Assembly (NCBI RefSeq): GCF_000765475.1
Contig: NZ_JRHO01000009.1
Span: forward strand, 434,001 to 498,000
DNA length: 64,000 nucleotides
Source of the DNA: Methanococcoides methylutens
Lineage (GTDB): Archaea > Halobacteriota > Methanosarcinia > Methanosarcinales > Methanosarcinaceae
Reading direction: 5' to 3'
In this document: piece after piece, positions 1 through 8,602 of the stretch
Numbering within the stretch: the first letter of the stretch is position 1
How the letters are laid out: every line of letters begins with the position of its first letter
Notes under the pieces: generated by a model
What the model was told of the DNA's origin: nothing
Databases searched by the model: none
The model's input: the letters and a program-made list of their open reading frames with translations, nothing else
Translations under genes and position numbers: made by a program

Positions 1-292
1 CCTTAAGATACTCTTCTGCGTTCTTCACACCGCCGGCAGTTCCGAGTTTCTCTTCTTCATAGACGTAGTCGATATGTACTCCATACATACGTCCGTCCCC
101 AAGGCTCTCTTCGATCTTTTCTGCCATATATCCGATCGTAATGACGATCTCAGTGAACCCTTCTTTTGCAAGGTGCTCTATCAGATGAACAACTGATGGC
201 TTGTTCAGGATAGGTATGCTTGGCTTTGGTCTTTCAAAAGTTAAAGGGCGAAGTCGTGTGCCTTCCCCTCCGCACATGATACACGCTTTCAT
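1..292 (-). CDS. Sugar-phosphate nucleotidyltransferase, N-terminal part (cut by window edge)
   Basis: The N-terminal 97 residues are visible; the gene runs off the left edge. It opens with the glycine-rich nucleotide-binding signature GGEGTRLRPLT (about residues 8-18) followed by RPKPSIPILNKP, typical of the GlmU/RmlA/GDP-mannose pyrophosphorylase superfamily that joins a sugar phosphate to an NTP. EHLAKEGFTEIVITIGYMAE is the usual second beta-alpha unit. The start is the ATG at 292; MKACIMCGGEG is a family-typical beginning. The sugar specificity (UDP-GlcNAc, dTDP-glucose or GDP-mannose) cannot be told from the fragment. Confidence 0.85.
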   Translation of the reverse strand, partial: MKACIMCGGEGTRLRPLTFERPKPSIPILNKPSVVHLIEHLAKEGFTEIVITIGYMAEKIEESLGDGRMYGVHIDYVYEEEKLGTAGGVKNAEEYLK

Positions 293-352
293 ACATCAGA
301 AGATGACCTTTTCACTTATATTGTTACCGTTATGAAATTTTCAAGATCCGGT

Positions 353-733
353 TCAGAAGATTTTGACATCGTTTGCCTTCTGGACAATGATCTCAAGTTC
401 CCCTTCATATTTATCCAGTATGCCGGTAACACGTACCTGATCATTGGTGGAGATCTTTTCATTGATCTCTTCAGCTCCATGGTTGTTTGGTACAAAGACC
501 GTTATAGGTTGTGTGTTTTGATCGACTTCCAGAATAAGGTGGTCTCCGGTGTATGTGATCCGTTTGCTGAGGACGTTTCCTTCCACAAAGACCTTTTCTC
601 CAAGTCCGGATGAATCTGTCAGTGGCTGTATGTCTCCTGTCAGCTCGCCGGGAAGGTATGTAAAATGAGCTACTGCAAGTGACAGGATGGCCATCACCAG
701 CAGGACTACTACGATCTTTTCTTCCTTTTCCAT
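353..733 (-). CDS. Membrane-anchored OB-fold protein
   Basis: 126 aa. An N-terminal hydrophobic segment (about residues 7-24) behind a charged MEKEEK start looks like a signal anchor, so the rest probably faces outward. Residues about 45-125 read as a five-strand OB-fold (tRNA_anti-like): EKVFVEGNVLSKRITYTGDH, then a strand ending ITVFVP, then NDQVRVTGILDKYEGELEI. Such extracytoplasmic OB proteins occur in many archaea with no defined role. It sits 23 bp downstream of the FKBP lipoprotein gene on the same strand, so the two may be co-transcribed. I do not know its ligand. Confidence 0.75.
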   Translation of the reverse strand: MEKEEKIVVVLLVMAILSLAVAHFTYLPGELTGDIQPLTDSSGLGEKVFVEGNVLSKRITYTGDHLILEVDQNTQPITVFVPNNHGAEEINEKISTNDQVRVTGILDKYEGELEIIVQKANDVKIF

Positions 734-756
734 CCTTGATCAAATGTTATTTTGTT

Positions 757-1470
757 TTATTCCTGTCCGATAGATACCAGTGTTATCTTGAAGACAAGTG
801 TCTTTCCTGCAAGGTGGTGATTGTAGTCGATGAAGGCATGTGTATCGTTCATTTTGGCTACAGTTACCTGTCCGTGCTGGGTGTAAAGTGGCATTCCTAC
901 CTCTGGCTCGATCCCCATCTCTTTGAGGTGATTGATCTCTATTGGCTGGACAAGTTCCTCGTCGTATTCTCCATATGCTTCTGCTGCCGGGATCGTGACT
1001 GTACGTTCCTCTCCGATCTCCATTCCGATGACACCATTGTCAAAGCCCTTGATCATCTGGCCAGCACCCACAGTGAATCCAAGCGGACTGTATTCCCTTG
1101 CAGGGTTGTATTGTCCGGCTTCCTTTGCGATATCTTCAAGTGATGTGTCAAAAATTGTTCCATCTTCAAGCTGGCCAATATAATTAACAGTGATAGTATC
1201 TCCTTCATTTACCATAGTATCTTCCTGATTCCCTGAATTGCTTGCATTAAAGTGGTCTTCTTCGTTTAAGGTTGCGTTTTCTTGCTCCATGAGATCAGTT
1301 ACATTGTCATGGCTCTCTTCCACAATTGTGCCATTTTGAACTCCGGGATTACTTCTATTAGTGTAGTCTGCTTCGTTAACTATTGTATCTTCCTTGTCCA
1401 TGGAATTGCCTGCACAACCGCTAATGAGGACTATGCCTGCAAGTATAACAAGTAATATTGCTTTTTTCAT
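757..1470 (-). CDS. FKBP-type peptidyl-prolyl cis-trans isomerase, lipoprotein
   Basis: 237 aa from the ATG at 1470 (an ATG four codons upstream at 1482 is possible). The N-terminus is a lipoprotein signal: MKKAILL, a hydrophobic core and the lipobox LISGC, so the mature protein should be lipid-anchored outside the cell. A polar Asn/Asp/Glu-rich linker (about residues 25-85) with loosely repeated VNE/NEED units precedes a SlyD-like FKBP domain: VNYIGQLEDGTIFDTS, FTVGAGQMIKGFDNGVIGM and GEERTVTIPAAEAYGEY are the hallmark blocks, and the C-terminal part is the insert-in-flap type. Expected role: prolyl isomerase or chaperone for extracytoplasmic proteins. Confidence 0.9.
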   Translation of the reverse strand: MKKAILLVILAGIVLISGCAGNSMDKEDTIVNEADYTNRSNPGVQNGTIVEESHDNVTDLMEQENATLNEEDHFNASNSGNQEDTMVNEGDTITVNYIGQLEDGTIFDTSLEDIAKEAGQYNPAREYSPLGFTVGAGQMIKGFDNGVIGMEIGEERTVTIPAAEAYGEYDEELVQPIEINHLKEMGIEPEVGMPLYTQHGQVTVAKMNDTHAFIDYNHHLAGKTLVFKITLVSIGQE

Positions 1471-2016
1471 TGGAATCAACATTTCTAAACATATAATATG
1501 TGATAAGCATTTTGATATTTTATATCTTAGGTCCTATATTGTTTGAAGTGATTTTCAGTGGCACCATTGTGGGGCAGTTGTAATAAAAAAATCTGATTAA
1601 GTATTACGTAGTCATGTTCTTGTATATTCAATAAATTATATTTCATTGAATTTTTAAGTACATTATTCCAAAGGCCCTTAGTGATAATTATATGTTCATT
1701 CTCATTTTTATGAGTTGCTGTTTCTCAATTTTCTGTTTTTTTCTGAGATTATTTTTTCATTTTGTTTCCTCAATTAATAACATGTATTATTTTCATTAGA
1801 TTCATGTTTACCTTTGTGTAATACATATGTGACTCAATAAATCAGTTTTATATAGTATAATGGTTTTATTTGTGGCACTCAACCATACTTGTCTAATTAA
1901 ATAAAAATTCATATTTGATTTAACATGGTGTGAATATTATCAATTTGGGTGGTAGAAATGTTGTTAATAACATACATTCTAAAAGAAAAGTTAATTTTTA
2001 TAAGGGGTGCTTGTGA
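1471..2016. other. AT-rich intergenic region
   Basis: About 545 bp between the minus-strand FKBP gene and the plus-strand DUF2162 gene. Very AT-rich with no credible reading frame. A TATA-like stretch (TTTTATATAGTATAAT) lies near 1846-1861, and several T-runs lie toward 1700-1780. I see no repeat or RNA gene. It probably holds the divergent promoters of the two flanking operons. Confidence 0.5.
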
Positions 2017-2691
2017 ATGAACATGGTACTTCTCACCGTTGTGGGAATACTGCTGGCCATTCTTCTATTTGGTGTTAAGACCGGGATTGGTTGTGGTTTT
2101 TCAAATCGCAGCACGAAAGAGATCCTTGCTATTGCAGGCAGCTATTTTATTTTATCAATAATAATCGGCAGTCTCATAGGATATGTGGACCAGTCAAATC
2201 TGGACCTGATCGCAAGCATGGGAATGTCCCTTCACGTTCTGGTTGCACTGCTCCTCATCGGGGCAGGCATCTATACCCAGAAGCAATGGAACTGTGGTTG
2301 TGATGTTTCTCATCGCACATTCCTTGTGATCTCCCTTCCCTGTCCGGTCTGTCTGACAGCGCTCTTCATCTCCTGTATGCTTCTGGCAACATCTCTTGAG
2401 ATGGGTGGGCTCTGGATCGGATTGCTTGTAGGTGTTGTGTTCTTCATTTCTGTGGTCGCATCTTCCCTTCTGTGCAAGATGCTGAAAAAGACCCCGGAGA
2501 CCCTTGGTAACGTCATGATGATCCTTGGTATTTACTATCTCATGGGGGCCATCCTTGTGCCTGCTTACATTAAAACAAAACAGATGAACATTCCTGCGTA
2601 TTCCGCACCGCCTTTGGAGATGCTTCCATTCGTGGCCTTTGCAGTAATTATTGCCGGGGGATTTGTTCTTGATAAAATTAGGAGTAACTAA
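2017..2691 (+). CDS. DUF2162 polytopic membrane protein, first gene of the CobN-like operon
   Basis: 224 aa, about six transmembrane segments, small cytoplasmic C-tail (DKIRSN). Cysteine motifs NCGCD (about 92-96) and PCPVC (about 106-110) lie in or next to membrane segments and could bind a metal or form disulfides. The family (DUF2162, 'predicted transporter') is found in methanogens beside ExbB-like, DUF2149 and CobN-like genes, exactly as here. The gap to the ExbB gene is 2 bp, so they are translated as one operon. It is probably the permease or a channel subunit of a metal or tetrapyrrole uptake complex; substrate unknown. Confidence 0.8.
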   Translation: MNMVLLTVVGILLAILLFGVKTGIGCGFSNRSTKEILAIAGSYFILSIIIGSLIGYVDQSNLDLIASMGMSLHVLVALLLIGAGIYTQKQWNCGCDVSHRTFLVISLPCPVCLTALFISCMLLATSLEMGGLWIGLLVGVVFFISVVASSLLCKMLKKTPETLGNVMMILGIYYLMGAILVPAYIKTKQMNIPAYSAPPLEMLPFVAFAVIIAGGFVLDKIRSN

Positions 2692-2693
2692 AT

Positions 2694-3317
2694 ATGGCTA
2701 TTGATTCTTCTTTATTCCAGATAATGTATACCGCTTCAGCTGCTATGCTGTATCCTGTGGTAATACTCTTGATTCTGGCAGTTACGGTATCGCTTGGTCT
2801 GATCGGTGAGTTCATCTCAGAATATGCAAAACGTCATCGAAATGTCAAGCAACTTGAGCAGATCGGCAGAAACGTCAAGGAGAATGTGAACAAATCTTCC
2901 TATGATGAAGCTGCATCACATCTTCTTAAACTTGAACAGAACCAGCTTGTCACATCTTTTGCAAACGATGCAGCAGATCATCTGAAAAAGAACACTCTTT
3001 CTTCTATAGAATGGTTGTCCGAAGAGTATGAAGTCAGAATGACAAAACGCCTGGAGCAAACAAAAATACTGTCTACAGTAGCTCCTATGCTTGGATTGAT
3101 GGGAACTTTAATTCCATTGGGTCCCGCACTCATCGGTCTTGCACAGGGTGATATTCTCCAGCTTGCCAACAACCTGATGATCGCCTTTGCTACAACAGTA
3201 CTTGGTCTTTTTGCAGGTATCGTGGGGTACGTACTTACATTGATCAGGAAGAGGTGGTACTGGCAGGATATGGCAGACATTGATTATCTTGTTGATTCTT
3301 TGGAGACCGGACAATGA
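2694..3317 (+). CDS. MotA/TolQ/ExbB-type proton channel protein
   Basis: 207 aa. One transmembrane segment near residues 15-38, a cytoplasmic helical domain (about 40-125), then two more membrane segments. The signature TVAPMLGLMGTLIPLGPALIGL (about 123-144, split over the second helix) and AFATTVLGLFAGIVGYVL match the ExbB/TolQ proton-channel core. It overlaps the next gene (DUF2149) by 4 bp and follows DUF2162 by 2 bp. Expected role: using the proton or sodium gradient to energise the surface CobN-like protein encoded two genes downstream, as ExbB does for TonB receptors. Confidence 0.88.
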   Translation: MAIDSSLFQIMYTASAAMLYPVVILLILAVTVSLGLIGEFISEYAKRHRNVKQLEQIGRNVKENVNKSSYDEAASHLLKLEQNQLVTSFANDAADHLKKNTLSSIEWLSEEYEVRMTKRLEQTKILSTVAPMLGLMGTLIPLGPALIGLAQGDILQLANNLMIAFATTVLGLFAGIVGYVLTLIRKRWYWQDMADIDYLVDSLETGQ

Positions 3318-3673
3318 GAAGGAAAAGGTATCATCGGCCGGGTATCCTCTATGAAGAAGAAGACCAGAACCCTCTTACCGGAGTGGCTAACCTCTTCGAT
3401 GTTGCCATGGTGTTCTCAGTAGCTCTATTGATAGCTCTTGTGATGTCTTTTCAGCTCCCTGAACTGCTCAGTCCTACTGAGGATATAACCATCGTAAAGA
3501 ATCCCGGTCAGGAAAATATGAAGATCATAGTCAAGGAAGGGCAGGATATAGAAGTGCTGAACATGACTGAACAGATCGGTGGTGGTACCGGTGAAGCACT
3601 GGGCACAGCATACCAGCTGGCTGATGGTCGTGTTGTTTACGTTCCCGATTCAGGGAACGAAACGAGCACCTGA
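3314..3673 (+). CDS. DUF2149 protein, ExbD/TolR-like partner of the proton channel
   Basis: 119 aa. A basic N-terminus (MRRKRYHRP) and a conserved LTGVANLFDVAMVFSVALL stretch lead into a single transmembrane helix (about residues 29-48), followed by an extracytoplasmic domain of about 65 residues. This is the topology of ExbD/TolR, and the Asp in LFDVAMVF sits where ExbD carries its essential membrane Asp. Known family DUF2149 always travels with ExbB-like genes in methanogens. The gene overlaps the ExbB-like gene by 4 bp. The ExbD role is inference from topology and context. Confidence 0.8.
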   Translation: MRRKRYHRPGILYEEEDQNPLTGVANLFDVAMVFSVALLIALVMSFQLPELLSPTEDITIVKNPGQENMKIIVKEGQDIEVLNMTEQIGGGTGEALGTAYQLADGRVVYVPDSGNETST

Positions 3674-3731
3674 TTCTTTCAAGAGTGTGTGGTAATGGCA
3701 AAAGAAATTTTGAATGAAATGAAAATGTGTG

Positions 3732-3799
3732 GATAATGAAAGTTTGAGACATCCCGGAACAGCCGCCAAGCAAAGTATCGGGATGTCTTACACATTATC
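3732..3799 (+). promoter_or_regulatory. Long imperfect hairpin in the leader of the CobN-like gene
   Basis: Outer arms GATAATG (3732-3738) and CATTATC (3793-3799) and inner arms AGACATCCCG (747-756) and CGGGATGTCT (779-788), all perfectly complementary, enclose a 22-nt loop. The ribosome-binding GGTGG of the CobN-like gene begins 2 nt after the structure. It may be a terminator/attenuator between DUF2149 and the chelatase-like gene, an mRNA processing site, or a ligand-sensing leader. I do not recognise a known riboswitch. Confidence 0.5.
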
Positions 3800-3810
3800 G
3801 GGTGGATAAT

Positions 3811-6800
3811 ATGCGAAATATAAAACATCAGTTATTGCTTTTAAGTGTTTTGATTTTACTGGCAGCTTCGCCAGTGGTGTCGGCAGATGAAAATAACAGC
3901 AATGAATTATTATTTATTTTGGGCAGTGATTTTAATGAAGTTTCTTTGAATAATGCAGCTTCAGATCTAAACATATCTGCTCAATTGAACACAACTATCT
4001 TCACAAAAGATGATGTTGTACCGGCAGGATTCAATTTCTCAAACTATTCGATGATTTTCTTCGAATCACAAGATGAAATTCTTGTTAATTCATGGGATGA
4101 AAACATAACGTATGCTATCGATAATGGCACTATGGTTGTAGGATACAACCTTTCATCCAATATAACTCTTCCAAACGTTGACTTGTATTCAAACGAATAC
4201 ACGGACATCGAAAGATACTGGATACAGGGTGGAGATGCTAACATGGGATCAATGCTCAGGTTCATGGGGCAAAAATTCTGTGGACAATGGTCTGATGAGG
4301 GCATTGCAGAGCCTGAAATAATCCATTCAAAGATCAATGTGACCTATATAGTCAATTCCGACAACACAATTCATTTCCTTAATAAAGTTCTTTCTGAAAG
4401 GGATGTGATAACAGATCGTTTCAATGTCAGGGTTATGGATGGTACAGAAGCGGTTACAAATCTTACCGACGTTTCTGATCAGGATGTCATCATCCTTTAC
4501 ATGATAGGTGGCACACAGATTACTGAATTTAGCGATGTCCTTCTGGATGCCAAAGGCAGTGGTGCACAGATAGGATTGTTTGGTATGGGTGATGGTTATG
4601 GTCTTGCTACTTTTGACATGGAAACGTCTTACAGTTTTATGAAAGAGTACCTTTTCAATAGTGATTACGCTAATATGGAACAGTGGGTCAGGGCTGTGGG
4701 ATGCACTCTTGAAGATGCCTATATTGAATATTCTGAAGCAGCCTCACCTTCTATCCCCGATCATGGCATCTACCATCCGGATGCTTATCCAAGGATCTTT
4801 GAGAATAGTGTTGAGTACCTTGAATGGTATGAAGATCATGGCTATAATGCATCTGCACCTACTGTTGGTATGATTGCCAGTAGTACGATTGGAAAGGATC
4901 CCATTGAATTTATCACTGAAGATCAGATCATCAGGAATCTGGAATCAAAGGGATGCAATGTGATTTATTCAACTTCTGCAGTAATTACGGAAGAAGATTC
5001 TGAATATTTCCTGAACAATGGTACGGTTCTGGTGGACTCTATAATATCCCTGAAAGGTTTTAATTTTAAATATAACAATCCTGCTCTTGGAATAGAGTCT
5101 ATGAACAAATATGATGTACCTGTAATAAAGGCCATTTGTGATCGCTATCACACTCCTGATCAGTACAATGAAAGTGTACATGGACTGAATCCTTCTTCCA
5201 TATCATATCAGGTGACAATGCCTGAACTGGAGGGGTTGCTTGATTACATATGGATAGCAGGCAGAGTTAAAGATTCAGAAACCGGCCAGTACTATTATGA
5301 GCCTTTGATGTATCAGGTTGACTGGACATGTGACAGGGCTATTTCATGGGCAGAACTTGGCAATAAGGTCAATTCAGAGAAAAAGGTCAGTATTATATAC
5401 TACAACCATGAGGGTGGTAAGAACAACATCGGTGCCAGCTATCTGGATATAGCTTCCAGTTTTGAGTTACTTCTTGATGAAATGAATGCCAGTGGTTATG
5501 ACACAGGTAATGGTAGCATTCCAAACAGCAGTGAGTTCATTGATCTGTTCATTGAAAGCAGGAACGTAGGCACATGGGCTCCTGGTGAACTTGAAAAGGT
5601 TGTTGCATCAGGCAAGGTAACACTTATTCCGGTGGACGATTATCTGGAATGGTACAATACTCTTCCGCAATCTGTAAGGGATGATGTTGAAGCAAGATGG
5701 GGCGAAGCACCAGGCAATATAATGGTCTATGAAGGTCAATTCGTAATTCCGACCGTTCAGATTGGTAACATCAATTTCATTCCACAGCCTACAAGGGGTG
5801 ATCTTTCAGACGAGTCCGTGATGTACCATGACAAGGACCTGCCCCCCACTCACCAATATCTTGCAACATATTTCTGGATCAATGAAGTTTATGATGCGGA
5901 TGCAATGATCCATTTCGGAACACATGGTACACAGGAATGGTTGCCTGGAAAGGAACTGGGTTTGTGGCGTTATGATTATCCTTCGATCATGGTCGCAGAT
6001 ACTCCTGTTGTGTATCCTTACATCATGGATAATGTCGGGGAAGGTACCCAGGCAAAAAGGCGTGGTAATGCGGTGATCATAGATCATCTGACCCCACCAA
6101 TAACTGATTCTGGTCTCTATGGTGAACTTGCGGAAATGCATGACAAGATCCATGAGTATGGGGAGGCAGTGGCTGGCAATGATACTGCCAGGATGGCTCT
6201 CTACCGCAACAGTACGATCGAGAAATATGAAAACCTTTCAATGGTGTATGATCTTGGAGTAACTCCGGATGATATGAGGGCCATGTCTGAAGAGGAATTT
6301 GAAGACTTTGCCACAAACAACGTCCATAACTATCTGCATGAATTGCAGGAAACTCTTATGCCTCTGGGTCTTCACGTATTTGGTGTGGCTCCTGACGATG
6401 AGAAACTTGTCTGTATGGTGAAATCCATGCTCAGGGTTGAATTCATCGATCATATAGTCGGTGTAATTTCCCATGAAAGCGGGGATGCAGAGGACTGGGA
6501 GGACACTGCTAATGGTTATGCCTTTGATCTGTTAAATGCTACACTGATAAACGGAACGAATGTGACTCAGGCACAAATGGATGTGCTGGGAGCCAATTAC
6601 TCCAACATCACAGCAGATCTTAATATGGCACTGAATTATTCAGCAGATCTTCGGAATACTACACGTGAGATCGATCAGACCCTTAGGGCTTTGAATGGCG
6701 GATACATTGAAGCCGGACCGGGTAACGATCCTATAAGGAATCCTGATGCTTTGCCTACCGGAAGGAACTTTTACAGTTTCGATCCGCGAGATATTCCTGA

Positions 6801-8394
6801 TTCTGAAACGCTGATCCTGGGTGATATGCTTGCTGATCAGATGCTTGAGCAATATAGGGCATCTCATAATGGCAGTTATCCTAAAAAAGTGACTTATGTA
6901 TTATGGGCTGTTGAGACCATGCGCCATGAAGGTCTGATGGAAGCACAGATATACTCACTTCTGGGTGTTAAACCAACCACAACCTATGGTCACATCAGTG
7001 GTTTCGATGTAATTCCACTGGAGAATATGACCCATCCGAGGATCGATGTTGTTGTAACACCTTCCGGCCTTTACAGGGATACCTTCCCGAATCATCTTCA
7101 GCTGATGGATGAAGCGGTTCGTACCGTTGCGGAATGGGATGAAGCCAATGAGTCAAATTATGTCAGATGGAATTCTCTGATAATGGAAGAAGCATTGCTT
7201 GAACAGGGGTATGACAATGATACTGCTCTTATGCTGTCCCGTTCAAGGGTATTCAGTGAATCTCCAGGAGCATATGGTACTGGTCTTCCGGGAGCTATAA
7301 CTGCAAGTGATTCATGGGAAAATGAGGATGAACTGGCAGACTTGTACATGTCTCGTATGTCCAATATATACGGCAAGGATGTATGGGGTGAAAGTTATGA
7401 AGATATCTTCAGGATGAACCTGCAGGATGTTGAAGTTGCGATACACAGTGATTCTTCCAACCTCTATGGTATCATTGACAATGATGATTTCTACCAGTAT
7501 CTGGGAGGACTCAGTCTTGCTGTGAGGTCACTTACGGGTGAGAATCCGGAAATGTATGTTGCCGATTTCAAGAATGTAGATAATCCGCAGATCATCACTT
7601 TTGAAGAGGCCTACAGGAAGGATATTCGTTCAACACTTTTCAATCCTAAATTCATATCCGGAATGATGGAATATGATTACGCAGGTGCTCGTGAATTTAT
7701 GAATACTATAGAGCATATCTGGGGATTGGATGTAACAACACCGGACATGGTCACAGATTCAGACTGGGATGAGATCTATGCTGTATATGTGGAAGACAAG
7801 TATGATCTGGGTGTTGACGAATTCATGGAAACTGGAAACAATGCCTATGCCTACCAGGCCACACTTAAGAGGATGATCGAAGCTGAGCGGAAGGGTTACT
7901 GGGATGCATCCGACGAGGTTCTCCAGAACCTGGTAGCTGAATACACAAAATCGGTTGTTGAGAACGGTGTAACCTGTTGTCACCACACCTGTGGAAATGC
8001 TCTGCTTGATGAGTATGTGCAGGGTATAATGTCAGTTCCTGGTGTTGTCGATCAGGAAACCACTGATGAGTACAACAAGCTGATGCAGGATGCGACACAT
8101 CGTTATCCTGAAACCAGTTCCCACAAGAGCAGTTCGAACACTCCTTCGGCAAACGTGGTCAATAGCACTACAAGCAATGTTGATGGAGGGTATGGAACTA
8201 CTACCGATCAGCCAACGGACGCTGCACAGCAAAGCACACCAGACAACTACGTCGAAGGCTATGAAATGACTCGTGAAAGTACTCCTGATGAGTCATCGTC
8301 ATCATCGTCTTTCTCCGGCTCTGATGTAATGGGGGCTTTGTTAGTGCTGGCATCGGCAGGAATAATCTACTTTGGTTTCATGAGAAAGAAGTGA
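3811..8394 (+). CDS. Secreted, membrane-anchored CobN/magnesium-chelatase H-like protein
   Basis: 1527 aa from ATG 3811 (GGTGG 5 nt upstream; a GTG at 3802 is the alternative). Residues 1-25 are a clear signal peptide ending PVVSADE. The body matches cobaltochelatase CobN/BchH, including the core blocks FGTHGTQEWLPGKELGLW, YPYIMDNVGEGTQAKRRG, and VDVVVTPSGLYRDTFPNHL near the middle. After a Ser/Thr-rich linker (about 1430-1500) a C-terminal helix (MGALLVLASAGIIYFGF) and MRKK anchor it. Cytoplasmic CobN works with CobS/CobT ATPases; this one is outside the cell, so ATP use is unlikely. The ExbB/DUF2149 pair upstream may energise it. Binding or metal exchange of an external tetrapyrrole or metal is inferred. 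Confidence 0.88.
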   Translation: MRNIKHQLLLLSVLILLAASPVVSADENNSNELLFILGSDFNEVSLNNAASDLNISAQLNTTIFTKDDVVPAGFNFSNYSMIFFESQDEILVNSWDENITYAIDNGTMVVGYNLSSNITLPNVDLYSNEYTDIERYWIQGGDANMGSMLRFMGQKFCGQWSDEGIAEPEIIHSKINVTYIVNSDNTIHFLNKVLSERDVITDRFNVRVMDGTEAVTNLTDVSDQDVIILYMIGGTQITEFSDVLLDAKGSGAQIGLFGMGDGYGLATFDMETSYSFMKEYLFNSDYANMEQWVRAVGCTLEDAYIEYSEAASPSIPDHGIYHPDAYPRIFENSVEYLEWYEDHGYNASAPTVGMIASSTIGKDPIEFITEDQIIRNLESKGCNVIYSTSAVITEEDSEYFLNNGTVLVDSIISLKGFNFKYNNPALGIESMNKYDVPVIKAICDRYHTPDQYNESVHGLNPSSISYQVTMPELEGLLDYIWIAGRVKDSETGQYYYEPLMYQVDWTCDRAISWAELGNKVNSEKKVSIIYYNHEGGKNNIGASYLDIASSFELLLDEMNASGYDTGNGSIPNSSEFIDLFIESRNVGTWAPGELEKVVASGKVTLIPVDDYLEWYNTLPQSVRDDVEARWGEAPGNIMVYEGQFVIPTVQIGNINFIPQPTRGDLSDESVMYHDKDLPPTHQYLATYFWINEVYDADAMIHFGTHGTQEWLPGKELGLWRYDYPSIMVADTPVVYPYIMDNVGEGTQAKRRGNAVIIDHLTPPITDSGLYGELAEMHDKIHEYGEAVAGNDTARMALYRNSTIEKYENLSMVYDLGVTPDDMRAMSEEEFEDFATNNVHNYLHELQETLMPLGLHVFGVAPDDEKLVCMVKSMLRVEFIDHIVGVISHESGDAEDWEDTANGYAFDLLNATLINGTNVTQAQMDVLGANYSNITADLNMALNYSADLRNTTREIDQTLRALNGGYIEAGPGNDPIRNPDALPTGRNFYSFDPRDIPDSETLILGDMLADQMLEQYRASHNGSYPKKVTYVLWAVETMRHEGLMEAQIYSLLGVKPTTTYGHISGFDVIPLENMTHPRIDVVVTPSGLYRDTFPNHLQLMDEAVRTVAEWDEANESNYVRWNSLIMEEALLEQGYDNDTALMLSRSRVFSESPGAYGTGLPGAITASDSWENEDELADLYMSRMSNIYGKDVWGESYEDIFRMNLQDVEVAIHSDSSNLYGIIDNDDFYQYLGGLSLAVRSLTGENPEMYVADFKNVDNPQIITFEEAYRKDIRSTLFNPKFISGMMEYDYAGAREFMNTIEHIWGLDVTTPDMVTDSDWDEIYAVYVEDKYDLGVDEFMETGNNAYAYQATLKRMIEAERKGYWDASDEVLQNLVAEYTKSVVENGVTCCHHTCGNALLDEYVQGIMSVPGVVDQETTDEYNKLMQDATHRYPETSSHKSSSNTPSANVVNSTTSNVDGGYGTTTDQPTDAAQQSTPDNYVEGYEMTRESTPDESSSSSSFSGSDVMGALLVLASAGIIYFGFMRKK

Positions 8395-8412
8395 TCTGTA
8401 AGACAAAGGTTG

Positions 8413-8472
8413 GCAGCATTTCCTTCCGGGATTCCGGGAATATGCTGCATTCTCTCTTTTTTATTTTTATAT
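8413..8472 (+). terminator. Stem-loop plus T-rich tract after the CobN-like gene
   Basis: GCAGCAT (8413-8419) and ATGCTGC (8442-8448) form a stem around a CCGGGA-rich loop, followed by TTCTCTCTTTTTTATTTTT. It starts about 19 bp after the CobN-like stop codon and ends the operon convincingly. Confidence 0.6.
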
Positions 8473-8602
8473 CTCACTTTCTGTTTTCCGATTTAGAACA
8501 AATACCCTCACGTAAAACAATTACAATTAAAAATAATTAAAGTTTGTTTTATTACGAATGAGTTTTACTACATCTTTACCTGATCTTCTGGTGTTGATCG
8601 AA

